Below are positions 55,032-63,871 of a stretch of 64,000 nucleotides of DNA, piece by piece (positions within the stretch are counted from its first letter, which is position 1; every line of letters starts with the position of its first letter). Below the pieces are notes generated by a model that saw only the letters and a program-made list of their open reading frames with translations, did no database searches and was not told where the DNA came from. Source of the stretch: an uncultured Actinomyces sp. (GTDB taxonomy: Bacteria; Actinomycetota; Actinomycetes; Actinomycetales; Actinomycetaceae); contig CALLSD010000046.1 in NCBI GenBank assembly GCA_938014245.1, positions 11,231-75,230 of the forward strand, given 5' to 3'. A program made the translations under genes and the position numbers.

Positions 55032-55910
55032 TCATTCACTACGGTAGTTATCTGAACCGGGAAAATCGCCACTGCGAACGGCGGAAATGTAGCTGCTTGC
55101 TGCCGATTCAAGTTCACGGCCGAGTTCGGCAAAGCGACGGGCAAAAGATGGGGACCAGGAGGTCATGCCAGCCATATCGGACCAAACAAGGACCTGTCCG
55201 TCCGTGTGAGGGCCTGCTCCGATTCCGATCGTAATGATGGAAAGTTCCTTTGTTAGCTGCGTTGCAACGGGCTCGGGAACCATTTCGAAAACCACTGCGA
55301 ATGCGCCGGCTGCTTCTAATACGCGAGCATCTTCCATCAGCTTTTTCGCACCCTCTCCGCGTCCCTGCATACGCGGTCCCCCCAAGGAATTTTCCGATTG
55401 GGGAGTGTATCCGAGGTGAGCAACGACGGGGATCCCTCCTCCTGCAAGCAGAGCAACAGTTTCAGCTCGCGTCGCGCCGCCTTCGAGTTTGACGGCGTGC
55501 GCGCCAGCTTTCATGAGTCGCGCTGCACTGGTGAAAGCCTGCTCAGGCGAGGCCTCGTAGGTGCCGAAAGGAAGGTCCGCGACGATCAAGGCACGGGATG
55601 CTGCACGGGCAACAGCGGCAGTTGCGCGTTCCATATCATCGAGGGTTACGGGAAGAGTAGAGGAATACCCCAGCACAACATTGCCCAGCGAATCCCCAAC
55701 CAAAATCATATCGATCCCCGCCCGATCAAAGATCGAAGCGGTGAGAGCGTCATAGGCGGTCAACATCGAAATCTTCACGCCATGTTCTTTAGCAGCCTGG
55801 AGATGCTGAATACGGATGCGCTTCTTATCCAGCGGTCCACGTTCGGGCTGTGGCGAGAGTGAAGGCAGGGAAGCTGAAGCAGTTGAATCGTCAGCGAGGT
55901 AACCCGTCAT
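55032..55910 (-). CDS. panB: 3-methyl-2-oxobutanoate hydroxymethyltransferase
   Basis: 292 residues from ATG 55910, preceded by AAAGGACAACA. First step of pantothenate synthesis. Motifs: [50 protein letters not shown] and AHLGYTPQ, with [15 protein letters not shown] near the C-terminus. The N-terminal 30 residues are an extra polar segment. panC and panD are not in the window. Divergent from pheS. Confidence 0.95.
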   Translation of the reverse strand: MTGYLADDSTASASLPSLSPQPERGPLDKKRIRIQHLQAAKEHGVKISMLTAYDALTASIFDRAGIDMILVGDSLGNVVLGYSSTLPVTLDDMERATAAVARAASRALIVADLPFGTYEASPEQAFTSAARLMKAGAHAVKLEGGATRAETVALLAGGGIPVVAHLGYTPQSENSLGGPRMQGRGEGAKKLMEDARVLEAAGAFAVVFEMVPEPVATQLTKELSIITIGIGAGPHTDGQVLVWSDMAGMTSWSPSFARRFAELGRELESAASSYISAVRSGDFPGSDNYRSE

Positions 55911-55997
55911 TGTTGTCCTTTCGTCGCACTTTGAGAGTAGTCCGCACTGCGGCTTCATTCCAGCCGGAAGAAGCTGTTGACCTACAATGGAAGAAAT

Positions 55998-56015
55998 CCT
56001 CGTCCTGTCACGAGG
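55998..56015 (+). other. Leader hairpin of pheST
   Basis: CCTCGT-CCTGTC-ACGAGG lies 34 bases before the pheS ATG, downstream of a TACAAT that may be the -10. No T-box sequence (AGGGTGGNACCGCG) is present, so T-box control is not supported; the role of this small hairpin is uncertain. Confidence 0.3.
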
Positions 56016-56048
56016 CAAAATGCTGACCCAATCATAGGAGAGTAGGAC

Positions 56049-57140
56049 ATGACCGGCACCGCTGGTGGCCTCAATCCCTTAGATGAGCACGCAATCGAAG
56101 AGCTTGTCACTCAGGCAACGCAGGCGATCGCTCACACTGAAGACCTCGATGAATTGAAGGCCGTGCGCCTGGAGTTTATGGGAGACTCGGCTGCTCTCGT
56201 CCAGGCAAACCGCGGTATCGGCAAACTTGATCCGAAAGATCGCGGTCTTGCCGGTCGCCTGCTGGGATCTGCACGTTCGCAGATTAATGCAGCTCTGCAG
56301 GAACGCCAGGAGCTCCTGCAGGAACGCCACGATGCGCAAGTTTTGGTCAGCGAGGCCGTGGACATCACAATCCCGACCGCTCGCGCTCGCGCAGGCGCCC
56401 GTCACCCCCTCGAAACAATCATGGAAGAGATCTCAGATTTCTTCATCGGCATGGGATGGCAAATTGCCGAAGGACCGGAAATTGAACACGAATGGTTTAA
56501 CTTCGACTCCTTGAATTTCGATATTGATCACCCCGCACGTCAGATGCAGGACACTCTCTACATCGATGGGCGCAGCGTTGGAGGGGATAGCGAAGATGAC
56601 GCTCACCTCGTGATGCGTACGCACACCTCCCCGGTGCAGTCGCGTTCAATCCTTTCTCGAGGCGTGCCGCTGTACATGGCGTGCCCCGGTAAGGTATTCC
56701 GCTCCGATGCTCTTGATGCAACGCACACCCCGGTCTTCCACCAGGTTGAGGGCCTCGCAATTGATCGCGGGCTGACAATGGCGCACTTGAAGGGCGTGCT
56801 CGACCACTTCGCCCGTCACATGTTTGGCCCCGATGCGAAGACCCGTTTGCGTCCCTCTTTCTTCCCCTTTACCGAACCCAGCGCAGAGATGGATTTGTGG
56901 TTCCCCCAGAAGAAGGGCGGAGCCGGATGGATCGAATGGGGTGGCTGCGGAATGGTCAATCCGAATGTTCTTCGAGCAACGGGTATCGATCCTGAGGTTT
57001 ACACGGGTATTGCATTTGGCGTTGGTGTTGAACGCACGTTGATGCTTCGTGACGGTATTGCCGATATGCACGACATCGTTGAAGGAGACGTGCGTTTCTC
57101 CGAACAATTCGGTGTCAACGGAATGGGAAGGGGCAACTGA
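56049..57140 (+). CDS. pheS: Phenylalanyl-tRNA synthetase alpha subunit
   Basis: 363 residues, ATG 56049 after AGGAGAGTAGGAC. N-terminal coiled coil (1-100) binds tRNA; the class II catalytic domain begins RHPLETIMEEI and shows DTLYIDG, motif 2 VFRSDALDATHTPVFHQVEGL and motif 3 [18 protein letters not shown]. Forms an alpha2beta2 enzyme with pheT, which starts two bases after the stop. Confidence 0.97.
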   Translation: MTGTAGGLNPLDEHAIEELVTQATQAIAHTEDLDELKAVRLEFMGDSAALVQANRGIGKLDPKDRGLAGRLLGSARSQINAALQERQELLQERHDAQVLVSEAVDITIPTARARAGARHPLETIMEEISDFFIGMGWQIAEGPEIEHEWFNFDSLNFDIDHPARQMQDTLYIDGRSVGGDSEDDAHLVMRTHTSPVQSRSILSRGVPLYMACPGKVFRSDALDATHTPVFHQVEGLAIDRGLTMAHLKGVLDHFARHMFGPDAKTRLRPSFFPFTEPSAEMDLWFPQKKGGAGWIEWGGCGMVNPNVLRATGIDPEVYTGIAFGVGVERTLMLRDGIADMHDIVEGDVRFSEQFGVNGMGRGN

Positions 57141-57141
57141 T

Positions 57142-59793
57142 ATGCCAATGGTTCCAATGAGCTGGCTGCGTGACTATGTCAATGCAGACCCGGCAATGAC
57201 GACCGAAGAACTCGCGGCTGCTTTAGTTCGCGTCGGACTCGAAGAAGAAACCATCCACCCCGCGCGCGTTACGGGGCCTCTCGTCGTGGGCCGTGTGCTC
57301 AGCCGCGAGGAATTCGAAGCCTCGAATGGTAAGACGGTCAACTACTGCCGTGTAGACGTCGGAGAACATAATGACGCGCCCGGTACTGGAAAAGAGCCCA
57401 GCGATCTTCCCTCGCGCGGCATTATCTGCGGTGCGCACAACTTTGATGTCAATGACCTAGTTGTTGTCTCCCTGCCGGGTGCTGTTCTTCCCGGACCTTT
57501 CGAGATTGCCGCACGAAAGACTTACGGCCACGTCTCTGATGGAATGATGTGCTCGGCGCGCGAACTTGGCTTGGGCGAGGACCACAATGGCATCATCGTC
57601 TTGCAGAAGGATTTCCCGGATGCAGATCTTCCCGCCGTTGGCCAGAGCGTGATTTCTTTCCTTGGTTTGGGCGAGGAAGTTCTTGAGATCAACGTGACGC
57701 CGGATCGAGGGTATTGCTTCTCGATGCGAGGAGTTGCGCGGGAATTCTCCCATTCGACGGGTTCAGCTTTCCGTGACCCGGGTCTTGTGGGGACTCTCGT
57801 TGAGTCCGTTCCTCAGGCGAACGAGGCCGGATTCCCCGTTGTCGTCGCTGACGATGCCCCTATTCACGGACGCTGCGGCGCAGATCGCTTTGTGACTCGA
57901 ATTGTGCGCGGCGTCAATCCTGCAGCTCCCACGCCTCGTTGGATGGTTGAGCGGGTTGAAATGGCGGGAATGCGCTCGCTTTCTTTGGCAGTGGATATAA
58001 CCAATTACGTGATGCTTGACCTTGGGCAGCCGATGCACGCCTACGATCTTGCCGCTCTTGAAGCTCCGATCGTTGTTCGTCGTGCACGCTTGGGTGAAGA
58101 ACTGACGACTCTGGATGAGGTTACGCGCACTTTGGATCCCGAGGATTTAGTCATTTCTGATTCGCCTAGTGGTGAGGAAGGTTCGCGTCTTCTTGGGATC
58201 GCCGGTGTGATGGGTGGTGCCTATTCAGAGGTCGGAGAGTCAACGACTGACATCCTTGTTGAGGCCGCGCACTTCGACGCTGTATCGATCGCGCGTTCCT
58301 CTCGTCGTCATAAATTGCATTCCGAGGCCGCGAAGCGTTTTGAACGTGGAACTGACCCGCTCCTTCCTGCGGTCGCAGCACAGCGTGCTGTTGATCTCCT
58401 CGTGCAATACGGTGGCGGTCATGCGGATCCTGCAGTCTTTGATCTCAATAACTTGCCTGAACCGACAAGCTACGAGTTCGCACTCAGTGATGCTGAGCGT
58501 TTGACCGGAGTTGCCTACGCGCCAGAACGCGTTCGCCAGCTGCTCGAAGAAGTTGGCTGCACTATCAAGGGTATTGATGATGAGCGTGTGCTCGTGACTC
58601 CTCCCTCATGGCGCCCCGACTTGACGGGAGCCGCTCACTTCGTCGAGGAAATCGCGCGTCTTGACGGCTACGACAATATTCCTTCGGTTCTTCCGACTGC
58701 TCCTGCTGGAACGGGCCTGACTCTTGCCCAGCGAGCGCGACGTTTGGTCGCTCAAGGACTCGCACATGCAGGTCTGACGCAGGTAGAGAGCTACCCCTTC
58801 GTCTCTGATTCTTTCGATCGCCAGGGAATGAAGGAAGATGATCCTCGCCGCCAAGCGGTCAAGCTGCGTAATCCTCTTGCTGATGATGCGCCGCTGCTAC
58901 GTACCTCGGTTTTGGACACTCTTCTTGATGTCGCGGCCCGCAACTGCGCGCGCGGCATTCCTTCGGTTGCGATTTATGAAGTTGCGAAGGTGGTGCACAG
59001 TCAGGGTGTTGTTCCTACAGGACTGATCTCGGCCGAGAAGCGTCCCAGTGATGAACAGCTTGCTGCATTGGAAGCTGGAACTCCTCCGCAGCCGTGGCAT
59101 GTTGGTGCTGTTCTCGCGGGTCAAGCATTGCCGGCAGGAATCCTCTCCGGTCAGCGTTCTTTCGATTGGGCGGACGCAGTCCAAGGGGTGCGATCGATTG
59201 CGGATCAGCTCGGCGTACGCATCGAAGTGACGCGTGCGTGGCTTGCGCAGCCGACAACGCACAAGGGGCCTCGTCTTCCCGAGGCAGCAACGGATCCCGC
59301 TGAAGTTGCCCCCTTCCATCCGGGACGGGTTGCTCGAATCTTTGCACGAAAGGGTAAGGATTTCGTCGAACTTGCCTTGGCAGGGGAGCTTTCCCCGAAG
59401 ACCTGCAAGGCTTTCGGGCTTCCGGCGCGTTCATGCGCCTTCGAATTGGATGTCGATGCGCTGATTGCTCTCGTCAGTGATGAGCCTTTGCAAGTTAAGC
59501 CTGTGTCGACGTATCCGGCAGCAAAGGAAGATCTTGCTCTGGTTGTTGCCAATGATCTGCCTGTTTCGCGCGTCGAGCAGGTTATTCGCCAGGCGGCGGG
59601 CGCTCTCATTGAGGATCTCTCGCTCTTCGATGTATACGAGGGCGACCAGGTTCCCGAAGGCTTCCGTTCTTTGGCCTTCTCTCTGCGTCTTCGCGCCAGC
59701 GACCACACTCTGACTCCGGATGAAGTGCAGAAGGTCCGTGCAGACATCATCGCAAAGGCAGAAAAGGTTTTAGGGGCAACGCTTCGCGGGTGA
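57142..59793 (+). CDS. pheT: Phenylalanyl-tRNA synthetase beta subunit
   Basis: 883 residues from ATG 57142 (GGGAAGGGGC at the end of pheS serves as ribosome site), giving MPMVPMSWLRDYVN. Domains in order: B1 and EMAP-like OB fold (about 40-165, GIICGAHNFDVND), B3/B4 editing domain (about 235-420), B5 with VAYAPERVRQLLEEVGC, catalytic-like B6/B7 (about 500-720), and the C-terminal FDX-ACB anticodon-binding fold (TYPAAKEDLALVVA, SLAFSLRLRASDHTL). The editing site removes Tyr-tRNA-Phe. Confidence 0.96.
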   Translation: MPMVPMSWLRDYVNADPAMTTEELAAALVRVGLEEETIHPARVTGPLVVGRVLSREEFEASNGKTVNYCRVDVGEHNDAPGTGKEPSDLPSRGIICGAHNFDVNDLVVVSLPGAVLPGPFEIAARKTYGHVSDGMMCSARELGLGEDHNGIIVLQKDFPDADLPAVGQSVISFLGLGEEVLEINVTPDRGYCFSMRGVAREFSHSTGSAFRDPGLVGTLVESVPQANEAGFPVVVADDAPIHGRCGADRFVTRIVRGVNPAAPTPRWMVERVEMAGMRSLSLAVDITNYVMLDLGQPMHAYDLAALEAPIVVRRARLGEELTTLDEVTRTLDPEDLVISDSPSGEEGSRLLGIAGVMGGAYSEVGESTTDILVEAAHFDAVSIARSSRRHKLHSEAAKRFERGTDPLLPAVAAQRAVDLLVQYGGGHADPAVFDLNNLPEPTSYEFALSDAERLTGVAYAPERVRQLLEEVGCTIKGIDDERVLVTPPSWRPDLTGAAHFVEEIARLDGYDNIPSVLPTAPAGTGLTLAQRARRLVAQGLAHAGLTQVESYPFVSDSFDRQGMKEDDPRRQAVKLRNPLADDAPLLRTSVLDTLLDVAARNCARGIPSVAIYEVAKVVHSQGVVPTGLISAEKRPSDEQLAALEAGTPPQPWHVGAVLAGQALPAGILSGQRSFDWADAVQGVRSIADQLGVRIEVTRAWLAQPTTHKGPRLPEAATDPAEVAPFHPGRVARIFARKGKDFVELALAGELSPKTCKAFGLPARSCAFELDVDALIALVSDEPLQVKPVSTYPAAKEDLALVVANDLPVSRVEQVIRQAAGALIEDLSLFDVYEGDQVPEGFRSLAFSLRLRASDHTLTPDEVQKVRADIIAKAEKVLGATLRG

Positions 59794-59845
59794 TCTGGTT
59801 GCGCCTTGTTAGGATGAAACCAGACTCGTGTGTAAAGGAGTATCA

Positions 59846-60337
59846 ATGAAGGTTTTGCTGACTGCAGCTTCGCAGCATGGGGCAACTACAGAAGTTGCAG
59901 AAGCGATTGCTCGCAGGCTGAAGGCTGATGGCCTCGAAGTTGTCTGCAAACCGCCGCAAGATGTTGACTCTCTTGAAGGATTTGACGCTGTTATTTGCGG
60001 CTCCGCTGTCTACATGACTCAGTGGATGCCCAGCGCCCATGATTTTATGGAGCGTTTTGCGCAAGAACTGCACAAGATGCCGGTGTGGGCTTTTTCCGTT
60101 GGAATGAACGGCGTCCCCAAGCACGTTCCTCAGGATCCCAGCCGGATTGGTCCCGTGCTCACGCGTATCGATGCGAAGGAGTTGCGTTCTTTTGCGGGAC
60201 GCTACGATCCTTCTCTTCTCTCGCTTCGTGAGAGGGCGATCGTTCGCCTCGCGGGTGCGGTGGAAGGCGATTTCCGTGACTGGGATGCAATCGATGATTG
60301 GGCTCACAGCATTGCTCAAGAGCTGACACGTCAATAG
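59846..60337 (+). CDS. Flavodoxin-domain protein (HemG-like)
   Basis: 163 residues from ATG 59846, five bases after AAAGGAG. FMN phosphate loop LTAASQHGATTEVAEAI at the N-terminus; DAVICGSAVYMTQWMPSAHDF and WAFSVGMNG match menaquinone-dependent protoporphyrinogen IX dehydrogenases (HemG/HemJ-type flavodoxins), followed by a conserved GDFRDWDAIDDWA end. Soluble; it could support haem synthesis or general menaquinone-linked oxidation. No haem genes are adjacent, so the specific role is inferred. Confidence 0.8.
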   Translation: MKVLLTAASQHGATTEVAEAIARRLKADGLEVVCKPPQDVDSLEGFDAVICGSAVYMTQWMPSAHDFMERFAQELHKMPVWAFSVGMNGVPKHVPQDPSRIGPVLTRIDAKELRSFAGRYDPSLLSLRERAIVRLAGAVEGDFRDWDAIDDWAHSIAQELTRQ

Positions 60338-60365
60338 CTTTGATATTTCACGGTTGAATGCCGAC

Positions 60366-60409
60366 GGAAGGGGGCCTATGCGATCCGATTTTCGCATAGG
60401 CCCCCTTCC
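60366..60409 (+). terminator. Terminator after the flavodoxin gene
   Basis: An 18-bp near-perfect stem (GGAAGGGGGCCTATGCGA and complement) with an 8-base loop, followed by TTCCCTT. It lies about 28 bases past the stop and separates the pheST unit from argR. Confidence 0.8.
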
Positions 60410-60475
60410 TTCCCTTATACTTGCCTGAACGGGAGTGGAGTCAACGTCGATTCGCGACTAATTAAGGGGATTTTG

Positions 60476-60991
60476 ATGTCATCTGAAGCGACACCGCAGA
60501 CGAAGGCTGGACGCCATGCGGCAATTCGCAATCTGTTAGTCTCCCAAACTATTAGTTCTCAGGAACAACTGCGTTCCGCTTTGGGGACTCTCGGAATTGA
60601 GGTCACCCAGGCGACTTTGTCTCGTGATCTCATGGAAATGCGCGCGACGAAAATGCGTGACCGCTCGGGTACCTTGATTTATTCGGTCCCTAACGCAGAT
60701 GGTTCTCAATCGCACGAAGCTGAGGCCAGCGTTGAGCGCTTGCAGCGGTGGCTGCAAACCCTTCTTGTGACCTCAACCTGCGTCGGGAATCAATTGGTTT
60801 TGCGCACTTTGGTTGGCGCTGCAAACCTTTTGGGTTCAGCTCTCGACGTTGCTCGTATCGACGATGTCGTGGGAACAATCGCCGGCGACGACACGGTTTT
60901 GATCATCTGCACGTCCGATCAGGGAGCACTCAACGCTCAGGAATATTTGACCTCTCTGGCCGGAGGGGCATCGCATCAAAGCGTCTTGTAA
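60476..60991 (+). CDS. argR: Arginine repressor ArgR
   Basis: 171 residues from ATG 60476 (AAGGGGATTTTG upstream). N-terminal winged helix with RHAAIRNLLVSQTISSQEQL and the recognition helix TQATLSRDLMEMRATK; C-terminal hexamerisation/arginine-binding domain DDVVGTIAGDDTVLIICTSDQGA. Controls arginine biosynthesis. In most actinobacteria argR is inside the arg operon; here it stands alone between the flavodoxin gene and a polymerase-like gene. A hairpin follows. Confidence 0.92.
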   Translation: MSSEATPQTKAGRHAAIRNLLVSQTISSQEQLRSALGTLGIEVTQATLSRDLMEMRATKMRDRSGTLIYSVPNADGSQSHEAEASVERLQRWLQTLLVTSTCVGNQLVLRTLVGAANLLGSALDVARIDDVVGTIAGDDTVLIICTSDQGALNAQEYLTSLAGGASHQSVL

Positions 60992-61026
60992 GTGGCGATT
61001 TGCGTGAAGAAAATCGCTGTCTAGAA

Positions 61027-61058
61027 CATGCCCGTTAGCCGTGTGGCTAGCGGGCATG
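61027..61058 (+). terminator. Terminator after argR
   Basis: CATGCCCGTTAGCC-GTGT-GGCTAGCGGGCATG, 14 bp with one G-T pair, about 36 bases past argR. Its T-tract is weak (CCTTCTTG). Its presence shows the next gene does not start at the ATG at 61028 that lies in the stem. Confidence 0.75.
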
Positions 61059-61111
61059 CCTTCTTGCGGCTATTCTCCCTACTGGAACTGGTTCTAGTCT
61101 TGAGGAATTAC

Positions 61112-62449
61112 GTGAGTACAACAGTGAGTTCGAGGGCCGAATCTCTACTGCCGGCCGTGGGCGTTGCGATATTCTTCTTGGCTTTTGGCGGCCAGGGGGT
61201 ACGTAATCTCTTTGGCTGGGTCGGTTTCGGCATCATTACAGGAATTGTTCTTATCGCCGCATGGATCATTTTCTTCCTTGCGGGTAGAACAGTGACACTG
61301 CGCCGGGTGTCTCTTTCGGTTTCTTCCTACATTCTGGTCTGCTGTTTATCGGTAATTTGGAGCCAATATCGTTTGGAGACTTTTGGCTCAGCATTGATTA
61401 CTCTTGCGACCAGTTCAGCAGGGGTTTTAGTCGCGATTGCATTCCCTCTTCGACAGATGCTGGATGTGTTCACTCAAGCGATGAAGATCATCATCGCTGC
61501 CTCCTACGCCCTCGAATTATGGGTGTCCTTGGTGGTTGGACACCGCATACCGCCGATGTATATGCGCAATTGGAAAGAAGTCCCGGAACTCTATTACTGG
61601 GTGAATGATGCTCTCTTCAAAGGCGGGCCGATTCAGGGTTTTGTCGGAAACCGGAATCCGCTTGCTTTCATTGCGCTTCTGCTCATGCTCTGTGTTTTAG
61701 TTCTCTGGATCGAGGACAAGAAACACCACGTAAGTAATGGAGCATGGCTCCTTGCGTGTGTGGGCATTTTAGTTTTGACCGGTTCGGCAACCGTTTTCGT
61801 TGCAATGCTCGTCTCAGTGAGCGCCCTTGTTTTCTTTTTGATTATTCGCCGCTTGGGCTTTTATGAACGTCGCTTCGCTGTCCGCGTTGCTCTCACCGCC
61901 GCGGCAAGTTTCGTCTTGGTCGCCGTCATCATGAAGGATCAAGTCACTATCTTGCTCGGTCGCAGTTCCGATATGACTGGTCGAGGTGTGATCTGGCAGA
62001 AACTCTTGGAGCTGTGGCAACAGCACCCCTTCTTCGGATGGGGGTGGGTTGTCTTGTGGCCACCGTGGTTGCCGCTGTTTAAGAACCTGGTTGTTCGTCC
62101 CGATGGCACTCCCACGATGCAGGCGCACAATGCCTACATTGAAGCTCTGTTCCAGACCGGAATCGTCGGTCTGATGCTTTTGGCCTTCGCTGTTTTGTGG
62201 GTGATGATTCGCATTTTCCGAGTTGCGCTACGCGATCTTGAAACTGACTTAGTGCCGACTTTGGCTGCAGTTCTGATGTTGGCAATGTTTGTGCAGTCCT
62301 TTACGGAGTCGCGCCTCTTGACTGAAGGGAATTGGGTGCTCTTCGTTGCCTTTGCAACTTGGCTGAAGGTTCGTGCAGAGTCTTACGACTTCCATCCTCC
62401 CCGACGAGCCATCTCCGGGGAACAAACCAGCGCCACCGTGGCCTCGTAA
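61112..62449 (+). CDS. O-antigen ligase / Wzy-like polytopic membrane protein
   Basis: 445 residues from GTG 61112 (TGAGGA six bases upstream). About 11-12 hydrophobic helices with a long external loop between about residues 160 and 205 (RIPPMYMRNWKEVPEL). The Wzy_C signature is recognisable: DMTGRGVIWQKLLELWQQHPFFGWGW and QAHNAYIEALFQTGIVGL, which carry the conserved Arg/Trp and His residues of O-antigen ligases. In a Gram-positive organism this would polymerise or ligate a capsule or wall polysaccharide. It is not in a glycan cluster here, so its substrate cannot be named. Confidence 0.85.
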   Translation: MSTTVSSRAESLLPAVGVAIFFLAFGGQGVRNLFGWVGFGIITGIVLIAAWIIFFLAGRTVTLRRVSLSVSSYILVCCLSVIWSQYRLETFGSALITLATSSAGVLVAIAFPLRQMLDVFTQAMKIIIAASYALELWVSLVVGHRIPPMYMRNWKEVPELYYWVNDALFKGGPIQGFVGNRNPLAFIALLLMLCVLVLWIEDKKHHVSNGAWLLACVGILVLTGSATVFVAMLVSVSALVFFLIIRRLGFYERRFAVRVALTAAASFVLVAVIMKDQVTILLGRSSDMTGRGVIWQKLLELWQQHPFFGWGWVVLWPPWLPLFKNLVVRPDGTPTMQAHNAYIEALFQTGIVGLMLLAFAVLWVMIRIFRVALRDLETDLVPTLAAVLMLAMFVQSFTESRLLTEGNWVLFVAFATWLKVRAESYDFHPPRRAISGEQTSATVAS

Positions 62450-62535
62450 AGGTCAAATGAACGCTTCTACGGAGGCGAGCACTTTTCACGTAAACTATGA
62501 CTCGTATGTCATTCCAATGGGAAGAGGAAAAATCA

Positions 62536-63795
62536 GTGACCGATATTATTGACGACCTCCAATGGCGTGGTCTGATTGCTCAGCACACCGACCTTGACGC
62601 GCTTCGCGCTCACTTCGCTGCGGGCCCGGTCACTTTCTATTGCGGCTATGATCCCACTGCGCCCTCTCTTCACCATGGGCACCTGGTTCAGCTGATCGTT
62701 ATGCGTCACCTGCAACTGGCTGGACATAAACCGCTTGCTCTTGTCGGCGGTGCGACGGGCCAGATTGGGGATCCTCGGCAAAGCGGCGAGCGTCAGCTTC
62801 AACCGACTGAAGTTGTCCAGGGGTGGGCCGACCGTTTGCGCGCGCAGATTTCGCGCTTCTTGGACTTCGAGGGGCCTGCGGCTGCCCGTATGGTCAATAA
62901 CCTGGATTGGACTCAGGAGATGAGTGCAATCGATCTTCTGCGCGGGATTGGTAAGTACTTCCGCGTGGGTACCATGCTGAACAAGGACATTGTTGCTCGT
63001 CGTATCGCTTCTGATGAAGGTATTTCCTACACCGAGTTTTCCTACCAGGTTCTCCAGGCGAACGACTACCTTGAGCTCTTCCGTCGTTACGGTTGCACGC
63101 TCGAGACCGGTGGAAACGACCAGTGGGGCAATATGGTTGGCGGCGTCGATCTGATTCACAAGGTCGAGGGCGCTGATACCCACGTTATGACGACGCCGAT
63201 CATCACCAAGGCTGACGGCACGAAGTTTGGCAAGTCTGAAGGTGGAGCAATTTGGCTCGACCCCGAGATGATGAGTCCGTACGCCTTCTATCAGTTCTGG
63301 TTGCAGGTCGCCGATGACGACGTCGTTCGTTTCTTGAAGATCTTCACCTTCTTGTCGCGCGAGGAAATTGAGGCGCTTGAGGTTGAGGTTGCCGAGCGCC
63401 CGCATGAGCGTGCTGCCCAGAAGGCTTTGGCTGCGAGTGTGACTGCTTTGGTTCACGGCGACGAGGAGCTTGCGCGCGTTCAGGCTGCGACCGAAGCGCT
63501 GTGGGGGAGTGGAGACCTTTCTTCCATTGACGAGGCCACTCTGGCAGCAGCCACCAGTGACCTTCCTCGTGCGGAGCTTTCTTTGGGAGACTCTCTTATC
63601 GATGCTCTTGTCGAAACTGGACTGGAGAAGGGGCGTAGTGCCGCACGTCGGACCCTCGCGGGCGGTGGAGCCTACGTCAATAAGGTGAAAGTTGAAGACG
63701 AAGAGGCCGTGCTGGGCGTCGATGACCTGTTGGCAGGCGGCTTGGTTTTGATTCGTAAGGGTCGTAGGAATCTGGCTGTTGTCGCGGTCCGATGA
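62536..63795 (+). CDS. tyrS: Tyrosyl-tRNA synthetase
   Basis: 419 residues from GTG 62536 (GGAAGAGGAAAAATCA upstream), giving MTDIIDDLQWRGLIAQH. Class Ic synthetase: HIGH-type sequence APSLHHGHLVQL (His-His-Gly-His, about 42-53), Tyr-binding FSYQVLQANDYLELF, KMSKS-type KFGKSEGGAIW, and a C-terminal S4 RNA-binding domain (about 345-419, GRSAARRTLAGGGAYVNKVKV). The last gene before the rRNA-type promoter. Confidence 0.96.
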   Translation: MTDIIDDLQWRGLIAQHTDLDALRAHFAAGPVTFYCGYDPTAPSLHHGHLVQLIVMRHLQLAGHKPLALVGGATGQIGDPRQSGERQLQPTEVVQGWADRLRAQISRFLDFEGPAAARMVNNLDWTQEMSAIDLLRGIGKYFRVGTMLNKDIVARRIASDEGISYTEFSYQVLQANDYLELFRRYGCTLETGGNDQWGNMVGGVDLIHKVEGADTHVMTTPIITKADGTKFGKSEGGAIWLDPEMMSPYAFYQFWLQVADDDVVRFLKIFTFLSREEIEALEVEVAERPHERAAQKALAASVTALVHGDEELARVQAATEALWGSGDLSSIDEATLAAATSDLPRAELSLGDSLIDALVETGLEKGRSAARRTLAGGGAYVNKVKVEDEEAVLGVDDLLAGGLVLIRKGRRNLAVVAVR

Positions 63796-63835
63796 GCCGT
63801 TTTTAAAGGTGTGCTCGTCATCATAGTGTTTTGAT

Positions 63836-63865
63836 TTGACGACGGGCCCCAAAACGGCCTAATCT
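63836..63865 (+). promoter_or_regulatory. Strong promoter, probably of an rRNA operon
   Basis: TTGACG (63836-63841) and TAATCT (63860-63865) with an 18-base spacer, followed by a GC-poor start region. Transcription would start near 63872. What follows is a leader without genes. Confidence 0.65.
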
Positions 63866-63871
63866 ATAACT

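Noticed and set aside
55983..56048. T-box riboswitch before pheS
   Set aside because: The T-box sequence and antiterminator are absent; only a small hairpin is present.
61028..61111. Upstream ATG start for the Wzy-like gene
   Set aside because: It lies in the argR terminator stem; GTG 61112 has a well-spaced ribosome site and begins before the first membrane helix.
62533..63852. Open frame of 439 codons antisense to tyrS
   Set aside because: Mirror of a conserved synthetase gene; no recognisable protein.
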